The notes under the pieces are model-generated. The model searched no databases, was not told where the DNA came from, and saw nothing but the letters and a program-made list of their open reading frames with translations. This document shows positions 41,606-51,059 of a DNA stretch of 64,000 nucleotides, in pieces (position 1 is the stretch's first letter; the number at the start of each line of letters is the position of its first letter). The position numbers and the translations under genes were made by a program. The DNA comes from Phycisphaeraceae bacterium (GTDB lineage: Bacteria > Planctomycetota > Phycisphaerae > Phycisphaerales > Phycisphaeraceae): assembly GCA_040222855.1 (NCBI GenBank), contig JAVKCD010000025.1, positions 868,001 to 932,000 on the forward strand. The letters are read 5' to 3'.

Positions 41606-44305
41606 CTACTTGCCCCTCATGCGCACAGGCGTAATCAACCGCAGAATCGCCGGCACCACCGTAAAACACGCGAGCAACGTAAACCCGATCCCCAGCGTCA
41701 TCACCAGCCCAAGCCCCGCCATCCCACGATGCGACGCTAGCAACAGACTGGCAAAACCAATCAACGTCAGCGAACCCGTCAACGCCACCGACCACCCCGT
41801 GCCGTCGGTCAGCCCCGGCCAGCGCACCCGCGGGTGCAGCCGATACCGATGCAGCAGGTGCACTCCCGAGTCCACCCCAACACCAAACAGCAGCGGCAAC
41901 CCGATCACACTCGCAGGCGTCAACGGCTGATCCAGCAACACCAACGCCGCCGCACCAAGCACCATCCCCACCAGCACAGGCACCATCGCCATCACGGCAT
42001 AAACCAACGACCAGAAATCAATCGCAACCACACTCAGCACCAGCACAAACGACACCAACCCCGCGAACAGATACGCCCGCTGAATCAGCCGTCCGGACTC
42101 ATACACCTGGACAATCACCCCAGTGGCCTCAGGATCAACACCACGAAGATCCCCAATAAACGCTGGCAAAAACTCCGGGTCAAGGGGGTTATCAATCCCT
42201 TCAGGAAGCCGCGGATACACCTCGATCGCGTACCGCGCTGGCTGCTCCTCCGAAACCGCGGTCGCCACCAGCAAATCCGGCAACTCTTCCACACCCAGCG
42301 GGTCAGGATCGGTCGCAGCTCGCAGCATCGACAACACATCCGATCGCCACCGCCCCACATCCCCCCGCAGCGCCTCGATACCCGCATCGCGATCTGCCTC
42401 TCCGAGTTGACTGATCCGCTGCCACTCATCCCCCCGCTCAAGCAGGCTCGCGGCCCAGCGAGCATCACCGGTCAACTGCGCGAGCGTTGCCCCCGCGATC
42501 AGCCCATTCATCAGCCGATCGACCTGAGCAAACGCCTCCTCATCATCCGCCGCCAGCAGCGACACGCCGGGATCGACCGCCAAGACTTGCTCACGCCGCT
42601 CCGCCAGCGCCGCCATCCGCTGCTCTTCATCAGGCGGGAACAGCATCGCGATCCCACTCAAGTCGCCAAATCGATTCCCCGTCCCATGACGACGAAACGC
42701 CCAAACCCGCTCGCGTGCCTCCTCCAGCGAGTCAGCGATCGACACGCCATACCACACCGTCCGCTCCCCATCCCGCACGATCCGGTTCTGCCAGATCACG
42801 GATTCAACCCCGACCGGCAGCAGCTTGAGCAGGTCATAATCAAACCGGGACTTCTCACTCACCAGCAAACCCGCCCCACCCAGCAGCAGCACGCCAACCC
42901 CAGTCACCACCCACGCCGTCGTAGGCCGGCGCTGGTTAATCCGCTGCGTCGCCCGGCCGGTACTCGACCGCGATAACCCTGCCAGTTGATGCCGGCACAG
43001 CCACAGCAACCCCGGCAGCATGACCAGCGTCGCCACCACCGCGAGCAGCACCCCCCCCCCCGCGATCAGCCCCATCTCCGCGACACCCGTGAAGTCGGTC
43101 AGCATGGTGGTCCCGAACGCGCACGCCGTCGTCACCGCCCCCGTCACCAATCCCGGACCCGCCGTGCGATACGCCGAGATCACCGCCCGCTCATACCGCC
43201 CCTCACCGATGGTGATGCCCTTAGGCAGCCGACGCGCCAGCGACCCGATCACATGCACCCCAAAATCCGCCCCCAGTCCCAGCAGGATCGCCGCGAACAC
43301 CACGCTGATCACCTGCAGATGCCCCACCGCCAACGATGTAAAGGCAAACGTCCACGCCATCGCCACCGTCAGCGTAGCCGCGAGCGTCAGCGGGATCGCC
43401 AGCCCGCGATAACTCAGAAACAACACCAACAAAATCAGCCCCGCCGCGACCAGACTCGACAGCGTCGCATCACGTACCGCCGCCGCCGTCTCGTCCGATT
43501 CGATCGCCTCGATCCCGGTCAAACCCAACTCGACGCCAGGATGACTCACGCGAACCCGGTCGATCTCCTCATGAATGATCCGCATCGCCGCCTCGTACGG
43601 CTCCACCGTCTCATTCGATCGCGCCGGACGGACGGGCATCAACAACAGACGACCATTCTCCGTCGCCAGATACGTCGCCGGCCCAGTCAGGCTCGCACCC
43701 AAATCCCGCGCAAAATCAATCGAATCGTCCGCATCCTTCGAGAACCGATTCAGCACAAGACCAAAGAGCGTGGCTGCGATCGCACCTTGCTCCTCAGCGT
43801 CACCAGCTATCGACACCGTGAGCATCTCATCGAGTGACCTGATCCCAAGAAACGCCAGCCCGGCGTCAAGCCCCGCCAGCCCCGCAGTAAACTCCTGCAC
43901 CGGTGCAATCCGAAGCAGCCTTGGGCTCAGATCAGCCGTATCGAGTCGCCATCGTGCCGTCGAGGTCTCCTCGTGCACTAGCAACGCGGCACCGAGCGCA
44001 TCCATGGCGGCTTGCGCTCTCGCACGAGATCGCTCACTCACTTCCCCGTTGCTGCCCGCAGCGTCCACCACGATCAGCAGGTCCCCACCCGGATTGAATG
44101 CCTCCTGCCAGGCCAGAAACCGCTGATTCCAGTCGAGTCGATCGGAGATCAGCGCATTGCGATCCGACTGGAACCCCAGCGTCATCACCGAGAACACAAT
44201 CGCGACGAGCGCCAGCCCCGCGCAGACCGAAAGATTCAGTCGTCGATGACGAAAGGACCAGCGGGCCAGTGCCGTGAGCAGGCGATCACGCAGGCGGTCG
44301 TGCAT
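41606..44305 (-). CDS. MMPL/RND-family exporter (HpnN-like)
   Basis: 899 residues with about twelve membrane helices in two repeats. The start R-W-S-F-R-H-R-R-L-N-L-S is followed by a periplasmic loop, and the second helix block contains G-L-G-A-D-F-G-V-H-V-I and, in repeat two, G-V-G-V-D-S-G-V-H-L-L, the conserved charged residues of the RND proton pathway. The layout matches the MMPL group, which includes the hopanoid exporter HpnN. No hopanoid genes are in the window, so the lipid substrate is not known. A run of eleven C (43051-43061) lies in the gene. Confidence 0.82.
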   Translation of the reverse strand: MHDRLRDRLLTALARWSFRHRRLNLSVCAGLALVAIVFSVMTLGFQSDRNALISDRLDWNQRFLAWQEAFNPGGDLLIVVDAAGSNGEVSERSRARAQAAMDALGAALLVHEETSTARWRLDTADLSPRLLRIAPVQEFTAGLAGLDAGLAFLGIRSLDEMLTVSIAGDAEEQGAIAATLFGLVLNRFSKDADDSIDFARDLGASLTGPATYLATENGRLLLMPVRPARSNETVEPYEAAMRIIHEEIDRVRVSHPGVELGLTGIEAIESDETAAAVRDATLSSLVAAGLILLVLFLSYRGLAIPLTLAATLTVAMAWTFAFTSLAVGHLQVISVVFAAILLGLGADFGVHVIGSLARRLPKGITIGEGRYERAVISAYRTAGPGLVTGAVTTACAFGTTMLTDFTGVAEMGLIAGGGVLLAVVATLVMLPGLLWLCRHQLAGLSRSSTGRATQRINQRRPTTAWVVTGVGVLLLGGAGLLVSEKSRFDYDLLKLLPVGVESVIWQNRIVRDGERTVWYGVSIADSLEEARERVWAFRRHGTGNRFGDLSGIAMLFPPDEEQRMAALAERREQVLAVDPGVSLLAADDEEAFAQVDRLMNGLIAGATLAQLTGDARWAASLLERGDEWQRISQLGEADRDAGIEALRGDVGRWRSDVLSMLRAATDPDPLGVEELPDLLVATAVSEEQPARYAIEVYPRLPEGIDNPLDPEFLPAFIGDLRGVDPEATGVIVQVYESGRLIQRAYLFAGLVSFVLVLSVVAIDFWSLVYAVMAMVPVLVGMVLGAAALVLLDQPLTPASVIGLPLLFGVGVDSGVHLLHRYRLHPRVRWPGLTDGTGWSVALTGSLTLIGFASLLLASHRGMAGLGLVMTLGIGFTLLACFTVVPAILRLITPVRMRGK

Positions 44306-44361
44306 AAGGGCGATGGTAGCCGGGGCGAGGCCGGCGGTGGGGCGTCAGTGATGCGCGATCA

Positions 44362-46527
44362 TCAACCGATGTCGATCAGGTCGATCGACTCGCCCAGTTG
44401 CAGTTCGAGCACACGGCGGATCAGCCGGTGCTCCGGCCGCATCAGCCGTGGATCATCCTTGATGATCCCTTTGGCATCCCGCCCCGCCAGTCGCAGCAAC
44501 GGCTCGTCCTCTGGCAGCCGCGCCATCCGCAAGGGCGACGCCCCCGCCTGACGGGTACCGTAAAACTCACCCATCCCTCGGATCTGCAAGTCCAGCTCCG
44601 CGATCTCGAAGCCGTTGGTCGATTTCACGATCGCCGCCATCCGCTGCACCGCCTGGTCCGTCGTCGGACGGCTAATCAGGTGACACACACAAGGCGTGTC
44701 CCCTGCGATCCGGCCAATGCGACCACGCAACTGATGAAGCTGCGCCAACCCAAACCGCTCGGCCTGCTCAATGACCATCCACCCCGCATCCGGCACATCG
44801 ACGCCAACCTCGATCACCGTCGTGGCCACCAGCACCTTGCTCCGGCCCGATCCGAACGCGGTCATCGCACGCTGCCGCTGATCCGCAGGCATCCGCCCGT
44901 GCACCATCTCGACTCCAAACTCCCCCAGCGGGCTGTTCATCAGTTGCCGCGCCCGCGCCTCAACCCCCAACACCGTCTCCTCATCGTCATCCGTCTCACC
45001 CCGATCATCGATCGTTGGCAGCACAACAAACCCAGGCTCACCAGCCCTTGCCCGTTCGATCACGTCCGCCAGGACATGATCCATCTGCTCCGGCGAACTG
45101 ACCTTGGTCTGGATCGGCCGTCGCCCCTGAGGAGCCTCACGGATGGTCGAGACATCAAGGTCACCAAAGAGAGTCAATGCCAACGTCCGCGGGATCGGCG
45201 TCGCCGTCATCACCAACTGATGAGGCCGGTGATGCTTCTTAAACACTGTCGCTGGCGCAGACCCCGCCTCCGTCTGCCTGAGCTGACCACGCTGCCTAAC
45301 ACCGAACCGATGCTGCTCGTCAATGATGACCAGCGCGATGCGCTCCGTCAGACCCTCACGGTTCAGCAGCGCCTGAGTCCCCACAAGCAGCCTGGGCCGG
45401 TCAGCCGTCAGAGCTGGCACCTCCATGCCCGCCGTCACCAGGTGCACCGGGAGGTCCGCGCCCGTTAGCGTCTGAGCCAACCGCTGATAATGCTGGATCG
45501 CCAACACCTCAGTCGGGGCCATCAGCGCCGACGACCAGCCCTTGGAGGCCGCCAGCATCATGGCGTAGACCGCGACCAGCGTCTTGCCCGCGCCCACGTC
45601 TCCCTGCAGCAGCCGGTTCATGGGCAGATCACGAGCCATATCCGAAGCAATCTGCGCAACCACCTCGTCCTGCGCCCCCGTTAGCGTGAATGGCATCCGA
45701 TCACGAATCCGCTGATCCACTCGATCGCTCGACTCAATACTCGGAGCCGAGTAGTGATCGCGAATAAACGCACACTTGAGCTGCACACCCAGTTGAACCA
45801 GCAGTAGTTCGTTGTAAGCCAGCCGCCTGCGTGCGGCCAGATGATCATCTTCCTGATCAGGCGTATGGATCATCTCAAACGCCCGCGCCAGCGTCGGGAG
45901 ATTCTGATCCTTCCGAAGCCCCTCGGGCAGCGGGTCCTCCACCTGCTCCAGTGCCCACGCCAGGGTCTTTGATACATGGCCAGCGATCCGGTCTGAGGTC
46001 AGTCCCTCCGTCGTCGGATAGATCGGCCGCAACCGCGGACCCGCACGCTCAGGCGCTTCGTCTTCGCCAAGGACCCGCCATCGCGGATTCACCATCTCAG
46101 CCATGCCATCGACCCGACGCACCTTCCCGTTCACTGTCAGCCGAACACCGGGCTGGACCTTGTCACGCAGAAACGGGCTGTTGAACCAGATCATCCGCAG
46201 CACCCCCGTATCGTCCTCCAGAACCGCCTCGAAGCGGCCCTTACGCCCCCAACCTCCAGAGACCCATCGAGACCGGGCGACGATCCCCGCAGCCGCCCCA
46301 GGCTGACCACCGACCAGGTCAACCACGGCCGTATGGTCGGGCCTCGTCTCATACCGACTCGGGTAGTGCCGGATCAGGTCAGCGACCGATCGAATGCCTA
46401 GTCGCTGATAACCCGCTAGGAGTGTCGGATAAACCCCCGGAGCCTGCTCTATCGGCATCGCCAGTCGTGGACCAGATTGCGTAGCAGGTGCCTTCACGCG
46501 GCCATCATAAGCAGCTGCATCGATCAC
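44362..46527 (-). CDS. recG: ATP-dependent DNA helicase RecG
   Basis: 721 residues from GTG 46527; the family has about 690. An OB-like wedge domain (90-150) precedes the helicase core: Q-G-D-V-G-A-G-K-T (308-316), I-I-D-E-Q-H-R-F-G-V, T-A-T-P-I-P-R-T-L-A-L, and the late V-A-T-T-V-I-E-V-G-V-D-V-P and Q-L-H-Q-L-R-G-R-I-G-R. G-M-G-E-F-Y-G-T-R-Q near the end is the TRG motif. RecG reverses stalled replication forks and resolves R-loops. A later start (M-P-I-E-Q-A-P) is possible. Confidence 0.95.
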   Translation of the reverse strand: MIDAAAYDGRVKAPATQSGPRLAMPIEQAPGVYPTLLAGYQRLGIRSVADLIRHYPSRYETRPDHTAVVDLVGGQPGAAAGIVARSRWVSGGWGRKGRFEAVLEDDTGVLRMIWFNSPFLRDKVQPGVRLTVNGKVRRVDGMAEMVNPRWRVLGEDEAPERAGPRLRPIYPTTEGLTSDRIAGHVSKTLAWALEQVEDPLPEGLRKDQNLPTLARAFEMIHTPDQEDDHLAARRRLAYNELLLVQLGVQLKCAFIRDHYSAPSIESSDRVDQRIRDRMPFTLTGAQDEVVAQIASDMARDLPMNRLLQGDVGAGKTLVAVYAMMLAASKGWSSALMAPTEVLAIQHYQRLAQTLTGADLPVHLVTAGMEVPALTADRPRLLVGTQALLNREGLTERIALVIIDEQHRFGVRQRGQLRQTEAGSAPATVFKKHHRPHQLVMTATPIPRTLALTLFGDLDVSTIREAPQGRRPIQTKVSSPEQMDHVLADVIERARAGEPGFVVLPTIDDRGETDDDEETVLGVEARARQLMNSPLGEFGVEMVHGRMPADQRQRAMTAFGSGRSKVLVATTVIEVGVDVPDAGWMVIEQAERFGLAQLHQLRGRIGRIAGDTPCVCHLISRPTTDQAVQRMAAIVKSTNGFEIAELDLQIRGMGEFYGTRQAGASPLRMARLPEDEPLLRLAGRDAKGIIKDDPRLMRPEHRLIRRVLELQLGESIDLIDIG

Positions 46528-46556
46528 GCTCGACGAATGCCACCTACGTCACTCAT

Positions 46557-46593
46557 ATAAAAAAACAGACCCACGGGATGAACCGTGGGTCTG
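46557..46593 (-). terminator. Intrinsic terminator of first PEP-CTERM paralogue
   Basis: On the minus strand CAGACCCACGG pairs perfectly with CCGTGGGTCTG around a six-base loop, followed by TTTTTTTATA. It lies 26 bases after the stop at 46619. A textbook rho-independent terminator. Confidence 0.9.
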
Positions 46594-46618
46594 CGAGAGA
46601 TCGAGTGGGATGGCCGTC

Positions 46619-47371
46619 TTAGCGACGACGCATCAGGCCAGCGAGGCCGAGGCTCAGGAGGGCTGCGGAAGCAGGCTCCGGAACGATCTCGACGTCGATC
46701 TTGGTCAGCTTCTTCTTGATGAAGGCGGCGGCACCATTACCGTTCGAGGTCGAGAGGGTGTTGTCAAAGGTCAACTCAACACCTGTCACATTACCCGTGA
46801 TGCTGGCGCTGGCGGCCAGAGCAACGATGTCAATGGTTAGGTCACCACTCCAGATCACGCCGACACCGACACCGTCAATGCCAAGGTCGTAAACGCCGCT
46901 TCCAGGGGTGATGAACAGGTTTGTAGCAAGCTCAGGACCATCGATGGCAACGCCATCAACCTCGATGATATCAACGAAGACAGGAGCGGAGACACTGGCG
47001 ATGGCGAAAGTCCCGGGACCACCGATGATCGTGTAGTCGCCGGTCTCGAACAGATCAATGCTGACAATGCCAACACTGTTGCTGTTCGAGGAGATGATCG
47101 TGCGGAGTTGGCTATCGATGATCGAAGCACCCGGAGCACCAACCGAGGAAGACTCGAAGGTCGTCGGGTTGAAGGTCATCGCGTTCTGAGCGACAGACGC
47201 CGGGGCACCCTGCAGCGGGAGCGTACCCGTGCCGGAAGACTCAGTGACATTCTCAAAGGTCACGTCGTCGCTGACGAACGTGCCGTAGTTGAGAGAAGCA
47301 GCCTGAGCAAAGCTGCCACCAAGGGCAACCGTCACCAAGCATCCAGTAAGTGTCATTTTATTCAAGGTCAT
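46619..47371 (-). CDS. PEP-CTERM protein, tandem paralogue 1
   Basis: 250 residues from ATG 47371, with AGGAGG about ten bases upstream. A signal peptide (1-24, ending A-Q-A) and a beta-rich low-cysteine body (SLNYGTFVSDDVTFENVTES) lead to F-I-K-K-K near 218 and the sorting tail V-P-E-P-A-S, a hydrophobic stretch and M-R-R-R. It aligns along its length with the gene at 47623 (T-F-V-S/G-S-F-V, D-V-T-F-E-N-V-T-E, E-T-G-D-Y-T, F-I-K-K-K). Exported, then processed by an exosortase. Each copy has its own promoter and terminator. Confidence 0.85.
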   Translation of the reverse strand: MTLNKMTLTGCLVTVALGGSFAQAASLNYGTFVSDDVTFENVTESSGTGTLPLQGAPASVAQNAMTFNPTTFESSSVGAPGASIIDSQLRTIISSNSNSVGIVSIDLFETGDYTIIGGPGTFAIASVSAPVFVDIIEVDGVAIDGPELATNLFITPGSGVYDLGIDGVGVGVIWSGDLTIDIVALAASASITGNVTGVELTFDNTLSTSNGNGAAAFIKKKLTKIDVEIVPEPASAALLSLGLAGLMRRR

Positions 47372-47458
47372 CTCGGTCTCTCCTCCTTGGCCTAAGCCAG
47401 GATATTCGAGTGCTGTTCTAGATCACTGGCCCATCCACCGCCAGCGACTGTCATAACT

Positions 47459-47486
47459 AGTATACGGATGATGAGGGCGGATGCAA
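47459..47486 (-). promoter_or_regulatory. Promoter of PEP-CTERM paralogue 1
   Basis: Reading the minus strand, TTGCAT (47486-47481) is followed by 16 bases and TATACT (47464-47459). Transcription would start near 47452, giving a leader of about 80 bases. It resembles the TTGCAG-17-TATTCT promoter of the sister gene. Confidence 0.55.
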
Positions 47487-47551
47487 CGGCATTGGGCCAT
47501 TTCGAGCGATTTTCTAGTAGGATCGGCCAAAAAAGAACCCCACGCGCCTTC

Positions 47552-47592
47552 TGGATATAAAACCGCCCCATCAGGATTGATAGGGCGGTTTA
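47552..47592 (-). terminator. Intrinsic terminator of PEP-CTERM paralogue 2
   Basis: On the minus strand AAACCGCCC-T-ATCA pairs with TGAT-G-GGGCGGTTT, with one mismatch, around a four-base loop, followed by TTTTATATCC. It lies about 30 bases after the stop at 47623. Confidence 0.8.
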
Positions 47593-47622
47593 AAATAGGT
47601 AAGTTAGCCTAAACTGGCTGTT

Positions 47623-48396
47623 TTACGACCGACGGGCGATCGCCGCGAGGCCGAGGGCGAGCAGGGTCGCCGTGGCCGGCTCAGGGATGTCACCACGGTC
47701 GATCGTCGTAATCTCGATGACTACGCCGTCAGTCTCCTTCTTCTTGATGAAGGAAGAAGCTCCGCCAGCGGCAGCCGAGGCTAGAACGTTATCAATCGTG
47801 ATGTAGGCTTCGGTCACACCCTGACCCTCAAACTCGGTACCCGCCAGGGCGCCAAGCAAGTCGATCTGGATCGAACCGCTCCAGATGACGCCAGTGATCA
47901 CGCCACCCGTGCCCGGCAGGACAAAGTTACCGCTCGCGGGAACGATGACCATGTTGAAGGAGCCGCTGGGTCCATCGACCTCAACACCGTCAACGCCCGT
48001 GATGTCAAAGAACACAGGCGTCGAAATAACCGCCTGAGCGAAGCTTCCGGGAGGGCCGATCAGCGTGTAATCGCCCGTCTCCGTCAGCTCAAACATCGTC
48101 AGGCTGGTGTCGTTGTCGTTTGTCGAGAGCGTGAACGACAACTGCGAATCCGTGATGTCCGCAGGGACACCGGCGTTCGCGAACGATTCATAGTTGTTGG
48201 GGCTGAAGCTCATTGTGTCGCCCACAACCGTGGGAGCACCAAAAAGCGGCAGCGGGTCCGTGGTCGAGTTCTCGGTCACATCCGTGTAGGTCACGTTCGC
48301 GCCGACGAAGCTACCGTAGTTCTGGCCTGCTGCCCATGCATTTCCAGCAACAGCAAGACCGGCCACGATGCTCATTCCAAAGGTCATTTTATTCAT
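47623..48396 (-). CDS. PEP-CTERM protein, tandem paralogue 2
   Basis: 257 residues from ATG 48396. A signal peptide (1-22, ending W-A) is followed by Q-N-Y-G-S-F-V-G-A-N-V-T-Y-T-D-V-T-E-N-S, closely similar to paralogue 1. It has the same order of blocks: the E-T-G-D-Y-T strand, the I-W-S-G segment and F-I-K-K-K. The tail is I-P-E-P-A-T, a hydrophobic stretch and A-R-R-S. The gene ends 252 bases before paralogue 1 and has its own promoter and terminator. Likely a secreted structural or extracellular-matrix protein. Confidence 0.85.
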   Translation of the reverse strand: MNKMTFGMSIVAGLAVAGNAWAAGQNYGSFVGANVTYTDVTENSTTDPLPLFGAPTVVGDTMSFSPNNYESFANAGVPADITDSQLSFTLSTNDNDTSLTMFELTETGDYTLIGPPGSFAQAVISTPVFFDITGVDGVEVDGPSGSFNMVIVPASGNFVLPGTGGVITGVIWSGSIQIDLLGALAGTEFEGQGVTEAYITIDNVLASAAAGGASSFIKKKETDGVVIEITTIDRGDIPEPATATLLALGLAAIARRS

Positions 48397-48462
48397 GATT
48401 CTAGTTCTCCCGCGCCTTTATGGCACTGATAGCAGTTCTCTTTCCTACCTCCCAGCACATGT

Positions 48463-48491
48463 AGAATACTCCAGGACTTGAGGGTCTGCAA
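48463..48491 (-). promoter_or_regulatory. Promoter of PEP-CTERM paralogue 2
   Basis: On the minus strand TTGCAG (48491-48486) is followed by 17 bases and TATTCT (48468-48463). The start would be near 48456, leaving a leader of about 60 bases. It is similar to the promoter of the sister gene. Confidence 0.5.
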
Positions 48492-48596
48492 GCCTTCTCG
48501 GACCATATGGCCATGAAAATACGCTGAGTCGACCGGATTCCTTGTTCTAGGGGGTCTGGGTAAGCCTCAGGACGCTTGGCTGGGGAGTGCCGGGCA

Positions 48597-51017
48597 TCAA
48601 CTCTGACCAATCGTCAGCCGAACTTCCGCCATCCGAACCGGGCTCGCCGCCAGCCAATCCGGGTCCAGCGACAAGGTCTCCCCATCCCCATCTACCTGAC
48701 CGAATGCCAGCACCCCCGTCGGACAAGACTGAACACAAGCCGAACACCGCACGCACTCCGGGTCCTGCATCGCCCGACCCTTGTTCGCGAAGTTCATCAC
48801 GTCAATCCCCTGATGGCAAACCGAGGTGCAGACGTTGCATGAGATGCACTTCTTCTTCTCCGGGATAATCGCAAACCGACTGAACCGCGCATACACATGC
48901 ATCAACGCCGCCAGCGGGCACGCGAATCGACACCACACCCGACCCGAAAAGTGGAAATACAGCCCGAACCCAATAATGCCCGCCCACAGCAGGTCCACGA
49001 ACCAGGCATAGTTCAGGCCCGGCAACGCATCACTGTATTTCGACGGCCCCAGCACCACGCTGTACGCATCCGTCGCCCAACTCGCCCCGGTTACCCAGCT
49101 CACCACCCTCAACACCAGCAGCAGCAGCGCCAGCACCAGAAAGACCTGGCCGAGCATATTAAGACGGTTCCAGAACGGCCCGTGAGGCATCTTGTGCCGA
49201 TGCGTGTCGCCCAGCGTCTCCGCCATCGCCCCGCACGAACAGACCCACCCGCAATAAACACCCTTGCCATAGAAGTAGATCGCCACCGGGATCAGCACAA
49301 ACGTCTGAACCAGACTGATGATCAGCCAACCCCACAACGGCTGATCTGTAAACACGTTCCACAGAAACAGCGGCCACGCCAGAATCAGCCCGAACGCCCG
49401 CCAGTACTCCCGACCATGAGGGTCATACTCAACCTCCGGAAACAGGCTGTCTGCGAGCGACTGACCCACCCCAGCATCGAACCACCCGTTGTGCCCCATC
49501 CACGGGATCACCAGATACGGCAGCAAAAACAGCGGGATGCACTGGATCGCCATCAAGGTGATCGTCTGCGTCGTGATGTAAGGCGTCTTCCGCCGATTAA
49601 TCCGCCGAACCCCAAACACCACAATCAACGTGCAATAAAGCAGCGAAAACCAGAACCCCGGACTGGACCCCGTCATCCCTCGCAAACCCGCAGCAGACAG
49701 CTTCAAAGTCCCCACCAGCGTGCTCGGGTCGGTAAACACCTCTGACCACGAAGCCAGCCAAGGCCCCAGGTTGTGAGGGAACCAACCGTTTTTCTCGAAG
49801 GTCTCCGCCAAAGGCAACCACGTCCCCGGCTTCTTCCACTGATAGAAGAACGTAAAAATCGCCAGCATCAACACCAGCGTCGCCCACCACATCCCCCCAC
49901 GGTCCCCCGACACCTTCACCCCCGACTTCCTGAAAAAATCCAGCGGGGCCTCCCGCCCAATCATCGCAAACACCGCATCGTTTTCGATGCTCTGGTCACT
50001 CCCGTCCGCATCCGTGACCACTACCCGCGAGTCCTCCACCGCCTTGACCTTGCTCGCCATCATCAACGTCACTGACCCCGTCGCCCCCTCCGGCCGCATC
50101 GAACTATCCGCCGCCGTCGTGATCCGCTCAGAACTCGGGCTATCCACGCCCACCACAGCCTCCGGATTCTCCGCCAAAGCCTCCAGTTTCTCGATGTTCT
50201 CCGGCTTGGGCCTCGCAAACTCAGCCTTGCGGTAGCTCAGCGTCACATTCGCCCCGCACGCCCCCAACGCGCTCGCCGCCTCCAACGCCGAATCCCCCCC
50301 GCCAACAACCAGGACGTCCTGGCCGCAGTAATCCTTCGGGTCATGCAGCCGGTTGTAAACCTTGTCCTTCTCCTCACCCGGCACCCCCAGCTTCCGGAAG
50401 TTCCCCGATCGACCGATCCCCACGATCACCCGATGCGCCCGAATGTCCACCCCGTCTGCGACCACCAGCTCAAACACCTTCCCCGACCGATTCACCCGCT
50501 CAATCCGAGCCTTCACCGGCTCTATCCCTTGCTCCAGAGTCTGCTCGTGCAGGTCCTGGATCAGCCCCTCCTTCACTTCCGATTTCTCATGAAACTGCAA
50601 ATCGCCCGCTGGCGTCATGTCCGTCGGATAGGTGTAAATCGGCTTGCCTTTAGGGAAGTTCACGATGGTCGAAAACGGCTCCGCCGCCTCAAACAGCGTA
50701 TAGGACAGCCCCTGCTTCTTCGCCTCCATCGCCGCCGCAAACCCCGATACCCCCCCGCCGATGATCGCGATATCCACCACGCCCGAATCCCCAAGGTCTC
50801 GCTTGGCGAACCCCGGCTCCCGCGCAATCGTCTGCACCGCCCGGCTCCCGGTATCCGCCGAAAACTTCAGCAACGGAATCCCCGTCAGGTCCCCCACCAC
50901 ATACAACCCCGCCACATTCGTCGAACCATCCGGCTGCACCACCGGCAACTTCTCAACCGTCCCCGCAGGCCATTTCCCGTGCAACCAGTGGTAATAACCG
51001 GAGATCAATCCAAGCAT
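48597..51017 (-). CDS. Flavoprotein/membrane iron-sulfur fusion protein
   Basis: 806 residues. The N-terminal 370 residues are a thioredoxin-reductase/YpdA-like flavoprotein: G-G-G-V-S-G (87-92) for FAD and V-G-G-G-D-S-A-L-E-A-A (238-248) for NAD(P). Residues about 380-700 have several membrane helices, with Y-C-G-W-V-C-S-C-G-A-M and G-R-V-W-C-R-F-A-C-P-L-A-A-L, like CcoG/NapH-type proteins. The C-terminus has two ferredoxin clusters (C-I-S-C-N-V-C-T-S-V-C and C-V-R-C-S-A-C-V-Q-S-C). It may carry electrons from NAD(P)H through the membrane. It follows the DUF547 gene by 42 bases; cotranscription is likely. Confidence 0.82.
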   Translation of the reverse strand: MLGLISGYYHWLHGKWPAGTVEKLPVVQPDGSTNVAGLYVVGDLTGIPLLKFSADTGSRAVQTIAREPGFAKRDLGDSGVVDIAIIGGGVSGFAAAMEAKKQGLSYTLFEAAEPFSTIVNFPKGKPIYTYPTDMTPAGDLQFHEKSEVKEGLIQDLHEQTLEQGIEPVKARIERVNRSGKVFELVVADGVDIRAHRVIVGIGRSGNFRKLGVPGEEKDKVYNRLHDPKDYCGQDVLVVGGGDSALEAASALGACGANVTLSYRKAEFARPKPENIEKLEALAENPEAVVGVDSPSSERITTAADSSMRPEGATGSVTLMMASKVKAVEDSRVVVTDADGSDQSIENDAVFAMIGREAPLDFFRKSGVKVSGDRGGMWWATLVLMLAIFTFFYQWKKPGTWLPLAETFEKNGWFPHNLGPWLASWSEVFTDPSTLVGTLKLSAAGLRGMTGSSPGFWFSLLYCTLIVVFGVRRINRRKTPYITTQTITLMAIQCIPLFLLPYLVIPWMGHNGWFDAGVGQSLADSLFPEVEYDPHGREYWRAFGLILAWPLFLWNVFTDQPLWGWLIISLVQTFVLIPVAIYFYGKGVYCGWVCSCGAMAETLGDTHRHKMPHGPFWNRLNMLGQVFLVLALLLLVLRVVSWVTGASWATDAYSVVLGPSKYSDALPGLNYAWFVDLLWAGIIGFGLYFHFSGRVWCRFACPLAALMHVYARFSRFAIIPEKKKCISCNVCTSVCHQGIDVMNFANKGRAMQDPECVRCSACVQSCPTGVLAFGQVDGDGETLSLDPDWLAASPVRMAEVRLTIGQS

Positions 51018-51059
51018 CCCGAGTCCCTTCTGATGGTCTTCAATAGGCCCAAAGCCCGT

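Noticed and set aside
41834-43837. Two long + strand frames across the RND exporter
   Set aside because: They are Gln/Arg/His-rich reverse-frame shadows of a clear membrane protein.
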